Shown here: positions 21,367 through 30,100 of the stretch, one piece after another
Numbering within the stretch: the first letter of the stretch is position 1
Layout: every line of letters begins with the position of its first letter
Origin: Nitrososphaerota archaeon
GTDB lineage: Archaea; Thermoproteota; Nitrososphaeria; Nitrososphaerales; Nitrosopumilaceae
Assembly (NCBI GenBank): GCA_016215465.1
Contig: JACRJT010000027.1
Coordinates: 1 to 33,682 of the forward strand
Length of the DNA: 33,682 bases
Direction of reading: 5' to 3'
Notes under the pieces: generated by a model
Seen by the model: the letters and a program-made list of their open reading frames with translations, nothing else
Database searches by the model: none
What the model was told of the DNA's origin: nothing
Program-made: the position numbers and the translations under genes

Positions 21367-22344
21367 CTAAAGGCTCCTTTTTACAACAAAATCAAGCAGC
21401 GAGATCAATTCCTTTTTTGCAGGACCTGAATACGCCGCCAGAGACTTGATTGCCTTTTCCGCATACTGCATCGCCTCGTTTCTTACGTCTTTTTCAATTT
21501 CTAAAGAACGCATTGCATCCACTGCATCGTTTATCTGCTTTTTTGTGGCTTTTGGATTCCCAAAAACATTTAGGATTAGTTTTTTTGATTTTTTGTCTGC
21601 CTTTTGTATTGCAAGTAATATGGGCAGTGATTTTTTCCCCTCACGCAAGTCGTTGCCAACTGGTTTTTTTGTAACCTTTGGATCACCTAGTACTCCGATA
21701 TAATCATCAGTTATCTGAAATGCCACGCCGAGGTTTTTTCCAAATGTTGCCAAATTTGAAATGTCTTTTTCATTTCTCTTTGCACAAATTGCGCCCATTG
21801 CGCACGATACCTCAAATAGCGCGGATGTCTTTTTTTCAACCATTTTGATGTATTCTGATTTTGTTGGGATCTTTTTTCCTTCTGCCATTTTTATATCAAG
21901 TACTTGGCCTTCGCACACGTCTACGCACGCTTTTGCCAGTTTTGCCACCAAAAGGCTTGATGTGGTTTTGTCCCTTACGTTGTCTATTGATATTATTTCA
22001 AATGCCTTTGAAAACAAAACATCCCCAGCTAAAATGGCAAGCGGCATGCCGAATTTTGTGTGAACCGTTGGAACGCCGTGGCGCATCTCGTCATTATCCA
22101 TGATATCGTCATGGACTAGGGTGAAATTGTGTATCATTTCTATTGCCGCACCTGCAGGTAGGGTATCTCTAATGGAGCCTCCAAGCATCTGGCAGCTCTT
22201 TATCACCAGATATGGTCGCAGGCGCTTTCCTCCGTTTACTATGAGGTGCGCAGCTGCAGAATACAGCTCAATTGGTTTTCCGGCAATTTTTGCACTCAGA
22301 TATTTGTTTACCACCTTTGCGTTTTTTGGCAGAGTGGATGTCAT
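21367..22344 (-). CDS. Geranylgeranyl diphosphate synthase
   Basis: 325-residue trans-isoprenyl diphosphate synthase that builds the C20 chain for archaeal ether lipids from DMAPP and IPP. The first aspartate motif is DDIMD (79-83) and the second region DDYIGVLGD (213-221), where the fifth position is Gly as in many archaeal enzymes. F74, five residues before the first motif, is the bulky position that limits the chain to C20 in GGPP synthases. The gene overlaps the end of the IDI-like gene by 4 bp (ATGA), so translation is probably coupled. Confidence 0.93.
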   Translation of the reverse strand: MTSTLPKNAKVVNKYLSAKIAGKPIELYSAAAHLIVNGGKRLRPYLVIKSCQMLGGSIRDTLPAGAAIEMIHNFTLVHDDIMDNDEMRHGVPTVHTKFGMPLAILAGDVLFSKAFEIISIDNVRDKTTSSLLVAKLAKACVDVCEGQVLDIKMAEGKKIPTKSEYIKMVEKKTSALFEVSCAMGAICAKRNEKDISNLATFGKNLGVAFQITDDYIGVLGDPKVTKKPVGNDLREGKKSLPILLAIQKADKKSKKLILNVFGNPKATKKQINDAVDAMRSLEIEKDVRNEAMQYAEKAIKSLAAYSGPAKKELISLLDFVVKRSL

Positions 22345-22985
22345 TTGGCAAGCCTCCAGTTTTTTGTTGGAAAGTGATAGTTTAGTGATTTTTCAAGTGC
22401 TGATTTGAATTTGGGGCTAATCCATTTGTCAAGAACCGGACCGTGCTTTTCCATCATTTCTTTTTCGGACTCTGGAAGCAAATACAACGCGACTACCATC
22501 CACGGACAATATATCTGTGGATTTTTTTCCATATCTTGGTACAACTCGTCGCTGCTTAACCACTTTACTTCGCTGATTTCATCCTCCACTAGTTTGGTCT
22601 GGAATGATTCTGGCACATGACCGATGAGTGTTCCACAAATTTCATTTTCCGATCCTACGTCCTTGTATGGTACGTGGTACTCAAATTTGAATAAATAATC
22701 AAGCTTGCACGAAGCACCAATTTCTTCTGGCAACCTTCTTTCTGCTGACGAGACATATGTTTCTGATTTTCTTGGGTGGCTTGCAACCGTCCCGTCCCAG
22801 TCTCCTGGCCAAAGCATTTTGGACTGGCTTCTGCGCGTGAGCAATAACTTTCCGTCCTTGTCAAATAGCAGCACTGTAAATGCTCGGTGCAGTTTGCCTT
22901 TTGGCAGATGGCACTTTACTTTTTCCTCAAATCCAATTGGGTTGTCGTTTTCGTCAACTAGGATCAAAAATTCTTCTGCCATCAT
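22341..22985 (-). CDS. idi: Type-1 isopentenyl-diphosphate isomerase-like NUDIX protein
   Basis: 214 residues. The NUDIX fold and IDI-1 layout are clear: H26 and H33 (KCHLPKGKLHRAF), H70 (ASHP), the RRLPEEIG NUDIX helix and the later SENEICG with catalytic-type Glu. IDI interconverts IPP and DMAPP. The residue aligned with the catalytic cysteine of the C-[SG]-H-P motif is Ala68 here. Either another residue replaces it or the protein is an IDI relative with changed chemistry. The genomic position between IPK and GGPP synthase, with 4-bp overlaps on both sides, argues strongly for an isoprenoid role. Confidence 0.85.
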   Translation of the reverse strand: MMAEEFLILVDENDNPIGFEEKVKCHLPKGKLHRAFTVLLFDKDGKLLLTRRSQSKMLWPGDWDGTVASHPRKSETYVSSAERRLPEEIGASCKLDYLFKFEYHVPYKDVGSENEICGTLIGHVPESFQTKLVEDEISEVKWLSSDELYQDMEKNPQIYCPWMVVALYLLPESEKEMMEKHGPVLDKWISPKFKSALEKSLNYHFPTKNWRLAK

Positions 22986-23731
22986 ATGCCTCTGAACATG
23001 GTTCCCTCAAACTTTCCTTTTGTGGCATTGGTGATTCTCTCTGGCTTGTTTCCGTTTACAAAAAAGACGTCCAGTCCCATTTTTGAAATTTTTGTTGCCT
23101 CTTCCACCTTTCTTTTCATGCCGCCTGTAACATCCATTGGTATGTCTTCTATTGAAACTTGATCTCCGTCCATTTTGTGGACTAGTCTTTTTGTCTTAAA
23201 GTCAGAGTACAGGCCATCCACATTTAACACAAAGATGGACAGCCTTGGGCGCAGAACCTTTGCCAGAATGCTCATTATTTTATCACCGGACAAAATGTAT
23301 GACTTTTTTGCACCATACCAGAGCGCGTCTCCGTATGACACTGGAATGAGTCCTGACTGGGCAATTTTTGAAATTTCCTTGACCTTTTTTGTGATTGGTC
23401 TGTTTCCATCCATGAAATCAGTTGGAGGTAGGCAGTAAGGGTTTAGCTTGTTTTTGATTAGCGAATCCAAAATAATTTTGTCAAGCTGTATCATCGAGTT
23501 TTTTACTACTGATACCCCGTGAAGGGAATATTTGTCGGGCTTTGTGTGCATGCCATATTTTACAGACCAATAGTGACCAAACGAGCCTCCTCCATGAACA
23601 AGTATTATGGGTTCGTGGATTTTTTTTAGATGCTTTGATATTTTATCTATTGTAGAAATCCTTGGGGAAAGCGGTTTTTCCTTGTTTGTGATAATGGAAC
23701 CCCCAAGCTTTATGAGAATCATATTTTTCAT
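22982..23731 (-). CDS. ipk: Isopentenyl phosphate kinase
   Basis: About 249 residues, amino-acid-kinase fold. MILIKLGGSIITNK is the N-terminal phosphate-binding strand; HGGGSFGHYW carries the catalytic histidine and glycine loop; DVTGGMKRKVEEA is the late nucleotide-binding region. It phosphorylates isopentenyl phosphate to IPP, the last step of the archaeal modified mevalonate pathway. The start may be ATG 23731 or three codons later (MILIKLGG). It overlaps the IDI-like gene by 4 bp and heads the ipk-idi-ggpps-gltX unit. Confidence 0.93.
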   Translation of the reverse strand: MKNMILIKLGGSIITNKEKPLSPRISTIDKISKHLKKIHEPIILVHGGGSFGHYWSVKYGMHTKPDKYSLHGVSVVKNSMIQLDKIILDSLIKNKLNPYCLPPTDFMDGNRPITKKVKEISKIAQSGLIPVSYGDALWYGAKKSYILSGDKIMSILAKVLRPRLSIFVLNVDGLYSDFKTKRLVHKMDGDQVSIEDIPMDVTGGMKRKVEEATKISKMGLDVFFVNGNKPERITNATKGKFEGTMFRGI

Positions 23732-23799
23732 CGAAATTTAGTCAGTTAAAAAGTATCTGTGATGTGGATGATGGATTTTTTGTAATCACTGCTGACGAT

Positions 23800-24291
23800 C
23801 TAACCTGTTTTTATTTTGATGATGCCTTTATCAATCAAATATGTTATCGCGTTAATCACTTCGTCGTCTGAAACTTTTCCTTCCCCATACCAGATGAAAA
23901 TATTTCTTACCCAGTTGGGAATTTTTTTCTGGCTGTTTACTGGAGACGTATCGATTTTGCCCTCAATGGCTTCTTTTTGACTTTCGGCAATTTCCAATTC
24001 CGCATAATACGCACTACGCTGGATCAATTTTTGAATTCTGTCTGTTCCATGATGCTGCCAGAGGGTATCAGAGTACAAATTTGCACAAATTCTTGCTTCG
24101 ATGCTATGCTTCTGTTGTTCGAGCCACTTTGCCTCTCCATACAAGTAATATCGTGCATTTTCCTCCTCGCACCACTGTATCCCGTTCTCGGTAAACTTGT
24201 TTCCTGCAAAAAACGTAGTAGCACCAAAAACTGTGGAAACAGACGGGGTTAGCAAAATTATGCATAGAATTGTTGCTGCGTATACTTTCAT
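23800..24291 (-). CDS. Secreted protein with thaumarchaeal C-terminal helical module
   Basis: 163 residues with a clear signal peptide (KVYAATILCIILLTPSVSTV, cut near residue 23). The middle is helical with two cysteines. The end, IPNWVRNIFIWYGEGKVSDD through YLIDKGIIKI, is the 'P-x-W-v-k-n...W...g.isd..f...i.yLi..gIi' module that recurs on many secreted thaumarchaeal proteins. Its role is unknown; it may be a domain for surface attachment or protein contacts. It sits between mevalonate kinase and IPK on the same strand with 68 and 126 bp gaps, and may be an insertion into an older isoprenoid run. Confidence 0.8.
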   Translation of the reverse strand: MKVYAATILCIILLTPSVSTVFGATTFFAGNKFTENGIQWCEEENARYYLYGEAKWLEQQKHSIEARICANLYSDTLWQHHGTDRIQKLIQRSAYYAELEIAESQKEAIEGKIDTSPVNSQKKIPNWVRNIFIWYGEGKVSDDEVINAITYLIDKGIIKIKTG

Positions 24292-24417
24292 GATTCTTCA
24301 AACCTGATTTGTTTTGTTACAATTATCTCTTACCCATTATTGTTAATTGGCATAATCAAAAGTTCAGTCCTTATGCTGGTAGTGTTTTCGCTAAGCAAAT
24401 CCAATTATCATGTGATT

Positions 24418-25368
24418 TTAAGCCGAGCCTTGCTCCAGTCCTCTGGTATCTATTTTTGCAGAAAAACATTCGTACTTTTTTGCTAGTGCGCTTTGTATTT
24501 TTTCGAGGTTTGTTTTGTCAGCTAGCGCAATTATACATCCACCGTCGCCAGCACCTGTTATCTTTGCACCATACGATACGTCCTTTGTTAGGCTGATCAT
24601 TGATCTTAGCGTGTCATTTGAGACCCCGATTTTTTCCAAAAATTCCTGATTCTGCGTCATCAGTTTTCCAATCTTTGTCAGATCATTTCTCTGCAGACAT
24701 GCCAGAGCGTCTTCAATTAGACCTGCTTCCTGCGTACACAAAGATGAGAAAGTTTCTTGCCTTTCGTCCTTGAACTGTCTTACCATTGACACTACCTTGT
24801 TTGTGGAATGTATGATTCCAGAATTTGCCACCACGAGATCAAACTTTGGCAAGAGCTCTAGTTTCCTTATGTGTCCATCCTTACTGTATTCTAGAATTCC
24901 TCCATACACACATGCCGTGCAATCTGCACCTGACGTGTTTTCAAAAATTGTTCTTTCTGCATCGATTGCAATTTTTAGGATCTCCTCTCTTGTGTGATTC
25001 CCAAAGAGTCCAGAAATTGATCCAGCAGCTGCAACGCAGCACGCAGACGAAGACCCAAGTCCGACACCGGATGGAAATTCTGCCCTGACCGTTATTTTGA
25101 TGCCTGACTCTGAATGAAATTTCTCAAGCATTTTCTGTGCGATGTAGATTATTGGGCGGAACACCAAATCTGCGTTTTTGTACGAGTCTGACTTTGAAAT
25201 TTTTAATTTGCCCAGGCTTGACTCTATCTCTATTTGTCCTGTCTTTGTCAGCTCCGACTCTACCGTGATTCGCTTATTAATTGAGCATAAAATTGCCTTT
25301 CCACCATACACGATAAAGTGCTCCCCGAACAGAATTATTTTTGCAGGAGCAGACGCAATTGATTTCAA
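24418..25368 (-). CDS. mvk: Mevalonate kinase
   Basis: 316-residue GHMP kinase. Motif 1 is PAKIILFGEHFIVYGG (8-23), motif 2 PSGVGLGSSSACC (99-111) and motif 3 ITGAGDGGCIIAL near the C-terminus. It phosphorylates mevalonate to 5-phosphomevalonate, feeding the archaeal pathway that ends with IPK and GGPP synthase further along this strand. It overlaps the MEMO gene by 4 bp. Length and motifs are normal. Confidence 0.95.
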   Translation of the reverse strand: MKSIASAPAKIILFGEHFIVYGGKAILCSINKRITVESELTKTGQIEIESSLGKLKISKSDSYKNADLVFRPIIYIAQKMLEKFHSESGIKITVRAEFPSGVGLGSSSACCVAAAGSISGLFGNHTREEILKIAIDAERTIFENTSGADCTACVYGGILEYSKDGHIRKLELLPKFDLVVANSGIIHSTNKVVSMVRQFKDERQETFSSLCTQEAGLIEDALACLQRNDLTKIGKLMTQNQEFLEKIGVSNDTLRSMISLTKDVSYGAKITGAGDGGCIIALADKTNLEKIQSALAKKYECFSAKIDTRGLEQGSA

Positions 25369-26195
25369 GTGAAAACTATGGATGCATACCCGACAACTGA
25401 GCCCTTGTCACCTGTTACGTCGCCACTAGTTGCATATTTTAACAACTGGCCTTTTGTTGCCCCCAATTTTTCACATGCAACCATGGTTGCGGCGATGGCT
25501 CCGTATCCGCATGCACTAACCCTCCTTTCGTGTAGTGTTTTGTAGAATTTTTCAACATCCAAATCAAGTATTGGCTCGATGAGTGCCTCGTCCTGGCTGT
25601 GAGCAAACTCGTTTGGCTCGTAATGGGTAAAATCAGAAGAGCCAATTATTATGATCTTTTTATTTTCTGCAAGTTTTGATATTGCTTCTCCTATCTGGAT
25701 GGCAGAGTTGTATTCCTGATCAATTAGAGATATTGGCAGTATCTTGAATTTATTTTTGCAAAATTCCTGCAACATTGGCACTTGTACCTCGATGCTGTGC
25801 TCTTTTGTGTGTGAGAAAAAATCCGACTCGACTAGGCTGGTCGTTTGGGTGATTTCATTTGCAGCTTCTGAATCAACCTCCACTCCCCCAAGCGGCGTCT
25901 CCCACATACAATCCTTCATTGTCGCAATGTTGCACCCAATCCCCCAGTGGTTTGGCCCAATTATTATGGCAAGATCAAAGTTCTGATTTGAAATTAAACT
26001 ATACGAGTGGGTGGCAATCGGACCCGAATACATGTAGCCTGCATGTGGGCATATGGCTCCATAAATTTTTTCAGTTTGTGCTTTTGAATTTGCGGCGCCA
26101 AATTCGTGTGAGAAACAATCGCTAATTGATTTTTGCAGTTCGCTTTTTGCTTTTGGATAGAACATCCCGGCTACGGCCGGCGTTCTAATACGCAT
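25365..26195 (-). CDS. MEMO1-family protein
   Basis: 276-residue MEMO/AmmeMemoRadiSam family protein, structurally related to class III extradiol dioxygenases. Conserved pieces: RTPAVAGMFYP at the start, HAGYMYSGPIA, GPNHWG, SSDFTHYEP and YGAIAATM. The histidines in HAGY and GPNH and the aspartate in SSDF are likely metal ligands. The function in archaea is not settled. The gene shares one base with the rpsB stop and 4 bp with mvk, so it is translated within that operon. Confidence 0.93.
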   Translation of the reverse strand: MRIRTPAVAGMFYPKAKSELQKSISDCFSHEFGAANSKAQTEKIYGAICPHAGYMYSGPIATHSYSLISNQNFDLAIIIGPNHWGIGCNIATMKDCMWETPLGGVEVDSEAANEITQTTSLVESDFFSHTKEHSIEVQVPMLQEFCKNKFKILPISLIDQEYNSAIQIGEAISKLAENKKIIIIGSSDFTHYEPNEFAHSQDEALIEPILDLDVEKFYKTLHERRVSACGYGAIAATMVACEKLGATKGQLLKYATSGDVTGDKGSVVGYASIVFT

Positions 26196-26818
26196 TACTC
26201 GATTTCCTCGTCCGCTATCTTTGTTTCAAAGTCATCTATTTCGTATTTCATCTGGTCTGATTCGCTGAGCTTGCCCTGTTGAATTAGGATCTCGCGAGCT
26301 AACAGCCAAAATACTGTTGCAAGTGACTTTCTACCCCTGTTGTTTGCTGGAATTACAATGTCAATCATTGATGTTACGTTATCTGTGTTGGAAATTCCGA
26401 TTACCGGAATTCCTGCATTTGTTGCCTCTATGATTGCCTGTGAGTCCACTTGGGGGTCTGATATTATGACAAGTCTTGGTTCTGTGTAGAACGGTAAAGA
26501 CGGATTTGTAAGTGAGCCTGGCATGAATCTGCTAAGCATTTTTCTTGCCCCTGTTATTTCGCAAAATCTCTCAATTGGTGTAGTTGCGTATTCCCGTCCA
26601 GAGCATACCAAAACTTTGTCAAAATCCATCCTGTTGATGAATTTGGCAGCAGTCTTGATTCTGTCGAGTGTCTTGTCCAAATCTATCATGTAGAGGCCTT
26701 CTGGGCTTGCCTTTGTGATAAATGGCTGCATGAAAGTTGTCTTGACAGTAGTTCCTACTCTAATTCCTGTAGATAGGATCTTCTTTTTGATGTCTTGAGG
26801 TTCTGTTTGCTGACTCAT
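26195..26818 (-). CDS. rpsB: 30S ribosomal protein uS2
   Basis: 207 residues, archaeal/eukaryotic-type S2 (SA-like). Typical blocks: GTTVKTTFMQPFI, LYMIDLDKTLDRI, VLVCSGREYATTPI, RFMPGSLTNPS, LVIISDPQVDSQAI and GIPVIGISNTDNVTSMIDIV. The acidic C-terminal tail (DDFETKIADEEIE) is usual. It lies 9 bp after enolase, in the classic archaeal rpoN-eno-rpsB gene order, and is followed by MEMO and mevalonate kinase. Confidence 0.97.
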   Translation of the reverse strand: MSQQTEPQDIKKKILSTGIRVGTTVKTTFMQPFITKASPEGLYMIDLDKTLDRIKTAAKFINRMDFDKVLVCSGREYATTPIERFCEITGARKMLSRFMPGSLTNPSLPFYTEPRLVIISDPQVDSQAIIEATNAGIPVIGISNTDNVTSMIDIVIPANNRGRKSLATVFWLLAREILIQQGKLSESDQMKYEIDDFETKIADEEIE

Positions 26819-26827
26819 ATTGCGATT

Positions 26828-28066
26828 TTAAATCTCTGCCATTCCACGTAATAAATCATGCTCTGATAATCTGACTAACTCGTTTAGTTTTGCCACCCGC
26901 TCGCCCCCAACTACGCCAACTTTGAGCATTTTTGAGCCAGTCGCAATTCCGATATGAGAAATCTGGTGATCCGTGGATTCGCCAGATCGATGAGATGTAA
27001 TCAATCTGACTTTGTTTTTTGTAGCTACCTCAGCAAACTCTAGTGCATCATAAAGGCTTCCTGCCTGGTTTACCTTGAGTATTGCGGCATTGCAAGATTT
27101 TTTCTTTATTGCCTTTTGCAGAATTTCTGCATTTGTTACTGTGAGGTCGTCTCCCGTGACTAGCACCTTTGGGAACTTTGCTGTGATCTTTGACATGTCC
27201 TCAAATGCTTCCTCGTGGACTGCGTCCTCTGCATAGATGAGTTTGTATTTTTTGATTATATCTGACGCAAAGTCAATTTGCTCTTCTGGCGTGTTTTCAA
27301 ATCCTGCTCTAGAGTAGACGTACTTTTTCTTTTTTGAATCCCACTGAGTGGAGGATGCAAAATCTACTCCTAGTGCCACCTCTTTTCCAAGTGTATATCC
27401 TAGATTTTCACATGCCTTGACAGATACATCTAGTGCCTTTTCGTTGTCCATTTGCGGTGCCCATCCTCCCTCGTCTCCCCTGCCGTTTGTAAACATTGGA
27501 TCCTTTTTTCGCAATACATTTCCAAGTTCCTTATGGACTGCCAGATTCATCTCAATTGACTCTCTGACTGTCTTTGCGCCGATTGCACAAACTAGGATTT
27601 CCTGAATGTCAGGAGTTCCAGGGCCTGCATGGGCACCCCCTCCCAAAATGTTTCCTATGGGAAACGGGAAGCGCCATTTTTTTGTCTGAGATATTACCTT
27701 AAACATTGGCTCGTCTTTTGCCTTTGCAGCAGAGTCAACAGACGCTATGGTTATAGCATATGCCACTGCCCCGCCTATTTTAGAATAATTTGACGTACTG
27801 TCTATTTTGCGCAGTACCTGCTGGATTGACTTTAGGTCATCTGATTCTAAGCCGATAAATTTTTTTGCGTTTGCGTTTAGTACTTGCAGACTTTTTTCTG
27901 GCTTGTTATCTGTAAAGCTTTGCGCCTCGTATTTTCCTACACTTGCACCTGATGGGGCGCACGCACGTCCTAGGTGTTTGTTATCTGTTATGACATCGAT
28001 TTCTATGGTCTTACTTCCTCTGCTATTGTAAACTAGTCTACCTCTGATCGATGAGATCTTTGGCAA
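26828..28066 (-). CDS. eno: Enolase
   Basis: 412 residues. Converts 2-phosphoglycerate to phosphoenolpyruvate, here mainly gluconeogenic. Signatures: ARACAPSGASVGKYEAQ at the N-terminal loop, GNILGGGAHAG, the metal-binding strand YAEDAVHEE, VTGDDLTVTN, and SHRSGESTDH (canonical SHRSGETxD, here Ser for Thr). The gene follows rpoN after 1 bp and precedes rpsB by 9 bp, the usual archaeal cluster. Confidence 0.96.
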   Translation of the reverse strand: MPKISSIRGRLVYNSRGSKTIEIDVITDNKHLGRACAPSGASVGKYEAQSFTDNKPEKSLQVLNANAKKFIGLESDDLKSIQQVLRKIDSTSNYSKIGGAVAYAITIASVDSAAKAKDEPMFKVISQTKKWRFPFPIGNILGGGAHAGPGTPDIQEILVCAIGAKTVRESIEMNLAVHKELGNVLRKKDPMFTNGRGDEGGWAPQMDNEKALDVSVKACENLGYTLGKEVALGVDFASSTQWDSKKKKYVYSRAGFENTPEEQIDFASDIIKKYKLIYAEDAVHEEAFEDMSKITAKFPKVLVTGDDLTVTNAEILQKAIKKKSCNAAILKVNQAGSLYDALEFAEVATKNKVRLITSHRSGESTDHQISHIGIATGSKMLKVGVVGGERVAKLNELVRLSEHDLLRGMAEI

Positions 28067-28067
28067 T

Positions 28068-28304
28068 CTACTCTAACTCAGATTGGACTTCTAAGTAGCG
28101 TCTTTGTATTGCCTCGTAGAATGGAATTATCTGTTGTATTGTTTCGACAGATGTCATGAGCATTCTTCTACAGCAGTATCTTTTGAAACCAAGAGAATCT
28201 AAAACTTTGGCCGGTTCTTCACCAGATTTGATCCTATTTTGATAATCTTCATGTTTGTCTGCAATTAGATTCCCGCAAGTAAAGCATCTAACTGGAATTA
28301 ACAC
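28068..28304 (-). CDS. rpoN: RNA polymerase subunit N (Rpb10)
   Basis: 78 residues with the zinc site CFTCGNLI near the N-terminus and CCRRM in the middle, the invariant Rpb10 pattern. It holds the polymerase subassembly platform together with subunits D, L and P. The C-terminus (YLEVQSELE) is slightly longer than in many archaea. It is the first gene of the eno-rpsB-memo-mvk unit; tRNA-Leu is divergent upstream. Confidence 0.97.
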   Translation of the reverse strand: MLIPVRCFTCGNLIADKHEDYQNRIKSGEEPAKVLDSLGFKRYCCRRMLMTSVETIQQIIPFYEAIQRRYLEVQSELE

Positions 28305-28325
28305 GAAATCAAAAAGTAATCAAGG

Positions 28326-28335
28326 ATTATAAAAA
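28326..28335 (+). promoter_or_regulatory. TATA box of tRNA-Leu
   Basis: ATTATAAAAA is centred about 24 bp before the first base of tRNA-Leu, matching the archaeal spacing from TATA to start site. Confidence 0.6.
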
Positions 28336-28354
28336 CCCTGCACGGTATTTCGCT

Positions 28355-28439
28355 GCGGGAGTTGCCAAGCCCGGCCAACGGCGCTAGCTTGAGGGGCTAG
28401 TATCTTAGGATTTCGTGGGTTCAAATCCCACTTCCCGCA
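28355..28439 (+). tRNA. tRNA-Leu (GAG)
   Basis: Class II tRNA of 85 nt. The acceptor 28355-28361 pairs with 28432-28438 (one G-T), discriminator A. The anticodon stem CTAGC/GCTAG encloses TTGAGGG, anticodon GAG (reads CUC and CUU). A long variable arm precedes the T arm GTGGG-TTCAAAT-CCCAC. No intron; CCA not encoded. The gene lies directly upstream of the recombinase operon on the same strand. Confidence 0.95.
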
Positions 28440-28486
28440 TTTTTTACTAGTAAGTGTTTTTATGCATGCTTTACCATGATATCCCA

Positions 28487-29014
28487 TTGGTAGTAAAGGC
28501 AAACGATCTCACAAAGCGGGCAATCTACGTGTATCTGCCCACCGTACAGATGGTCAGATCTTGGAAGAAACTGGCAGAAAAATCAAAGCTGTCACTTTCA
28601 AGGTTTGTCTCAGACCACGTTGAAAACTCGCTAAACCAGGAACAAAACAAAATAGGATACGAGTCAAGGACTGATCTCATCAAACAGCTGGAAGAAAAAG
28701 ACAAGCAGGTTAATGATCTGATGCAAGAAAACAAGCTTCTAAAAAAACTTGCAGACAATCTTGATTCAGAGCTTGCCAAATACAGGGCAAGACCGTTCCT
28801 AGAGCCAGAGTTCTCTGGAATGAGAAAATACGACGAAGAGCTTGTCCAGTTGTTAAAAGAAAGGGGAATGATCGACTCTGATCACATCCTAAAGGAATTA
28901 CGAATCAGGCCGCAAAACACAGACCAGGTTAAGTCCGTCTACAGGCAGCTTGAATCCCTGGAATCATTTGGATTGGTTCGAACCACGCCGCGGGGTTGGC
29001 AGTGGAATGGATAG
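28487..29014 (+). CDS. Ribbon-helix-helix/coiled-coil DNA-binding protein paired with the recombinase
   Basis: 175 residues from TTG 28487, which lies about 26 bp after the TATA-like GTTTTTATGC (28454-28463); earlier starts would fall inside that box. Residues 5-45 look like a ribbon-helix-helix (AIYVYLPTVQMVRSWKKLAE then LSLSRFVSDHVENSL). Residues 60-100 are a coiled coil (LIKQLEEKDKQVNDLMQENK). The C-terminal 55 residues resemble a winged helix (ILKELRIRP, YRQLESLESFGLVRTT, wing RGWQW). Its stop overlaps the recombinase start by 8 bp, so the proteins are made together; it may be an accessory or directionality factor. No family name recognised. Confidence 0.75.
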   Translation: MVVKANDLTKRAIYVYLPTVQMVRSWKKLAEKSKLSLSRFVSDHVENSLNQEQNKIGYESRTDLIKQLEEKDKQVNDLMQENKLLKKLADNLDSELAKYRARPFLEPEFSGMRKYDEELVQLLKERGMIDSDHILKELRIRPQNTDQVKSVYRQLESLESFGLVRTTPRGWQWNG

Positions 29015-29951
29015 CATCAAAGTAATACAAGAAGCACAGATTCTGGCAGAATTTGAGCAGGACTGCCAGGACCGCGGTTTCACTGCAGAAACCATACGGC
29101 GATACAAAAGGGTAGCCGAGATGTTTTGTGATTTTCTCAAATCAAGGTCGCGCCAGATGACCGAAATTGACAAGTACGTGTTGCGGGATTTCATACATTA
29201 CAGGCGAGAAAATGGCACAAACCCAAAGACCATCGGATATGACTTTGCAGCACTTTCCACATTTTACGGCTTTATGGTGTTTGAGGGCTATTCTGCCGCA
29301 AACCCGGTAATGGAGGTAAAAAAGCGCTACTTGAAATCATACAAGACATCAAGGGAGGAATCGCCAAGAAAGCTGATCAGCGTAGAACAAATGAGCATGC
29401 TGGTTAATTCAATACTAAACACAAGGGACAGGGCGGTTTGCGTTCTCCTGGCAAAAACCGGAATGAGAAGATCCGAATTGATATCGCTTGACCTGCAGGA
29501 CATAAACTGGAGAGAACAATCGATTCTTCTAAAAAAAGGGAAATTCAAAAAAAGGACAAACCGTGAGATATTTTTTGATGACGAGTGCGCTTACGTATTA
29601 AAAAAATGGCTTGCAACTCGTTCCAGAATGACCGAAGAAAGCACTGCACTATTCCTTGGGGAGCAGGGAGCAAGGCTGAATCGAAACGGAATATACACAC
29701 TAGTAACCAAGTATGCGGCAGCTATAGGACTACACAAACCGGAATCAAAAAGAATTGAGGATCACTTTTCACCACATAATTTCAGGCACTGGTTTACCAC
29801 ACATTTGTTGCGAAACGGGATGCCAAGAGAATATGTCAAGGAGCTACGAGGCGACGGCAGGCGGGAAACAGTCGACATATACCATCATATAGACCGGGAT
29901 GATCTCAGGAAAAAATATCTCTCATGCATGCCAAAGCTTGCAGTCATTTGA
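29007..29951 (+). CDS. Tyrosine recombinase (XerC/XerD/XerA family)
   Basis: 314 residues from ATG 29007, inside the end of the preceding gene. The N-terminal SAM-like core-binding domain spans about 10-105. The catalytic domain shows R154 (TGMRRSE), a lysine hairpin near 178-183, H257-x-x-R260 (HNFRH) and the nucleophile Y292 (VDIYHHI). The second active-site histidine, usually LGH, reads RGD here (D283), so one catalytic position is altered. Candidates are the chromosome-dimer resolvase XerA or an integrase tied to the adjacent tRNA-Leu. No flanking tRNA 3' duplication was found, which favours a resident recombinase. Confidence 0.88.
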   Translation: MDSIKVIQEAQILAEFEQDCQDRGFTAETIRRYKRVAEMFCDFLKSRSRQMTEIDKYVLRDFIHYRRENGTNPKTIGYDFAALSTFYGFMVFEGYSAANPVMEVKKRYLKSYKTSREESPRKLISVEQMSMLVNSILNTRDRAVCVLLAKTGMRRSELISLDLQDINWREQSILLKKGKFKKRTNREIFFDDECAYVLKKWLATRSRMTEESTALFLGEQGARLNRNGIYTLVTKYAAAIGLHKPESKRIEDHFSPHNFRHWFTTHLLRNGMPREYVKELRGDGRRETVDIYHHIDRDDLRKKYLSCMPKLAVI

Positions 29952-30100
29952 TCTTCAAAAGCAAGGCTTTCTGCATTTAAAAAATAATTCCAGTACAGAT
30001 TTGAATAATTAATGCTGATTTTTACTAATAAACCGGTCCACGTGTTATTTTAATACGTAAAGCATGAAGTGAAAAACCGCCTTTGATCGGCATCCAAGAC

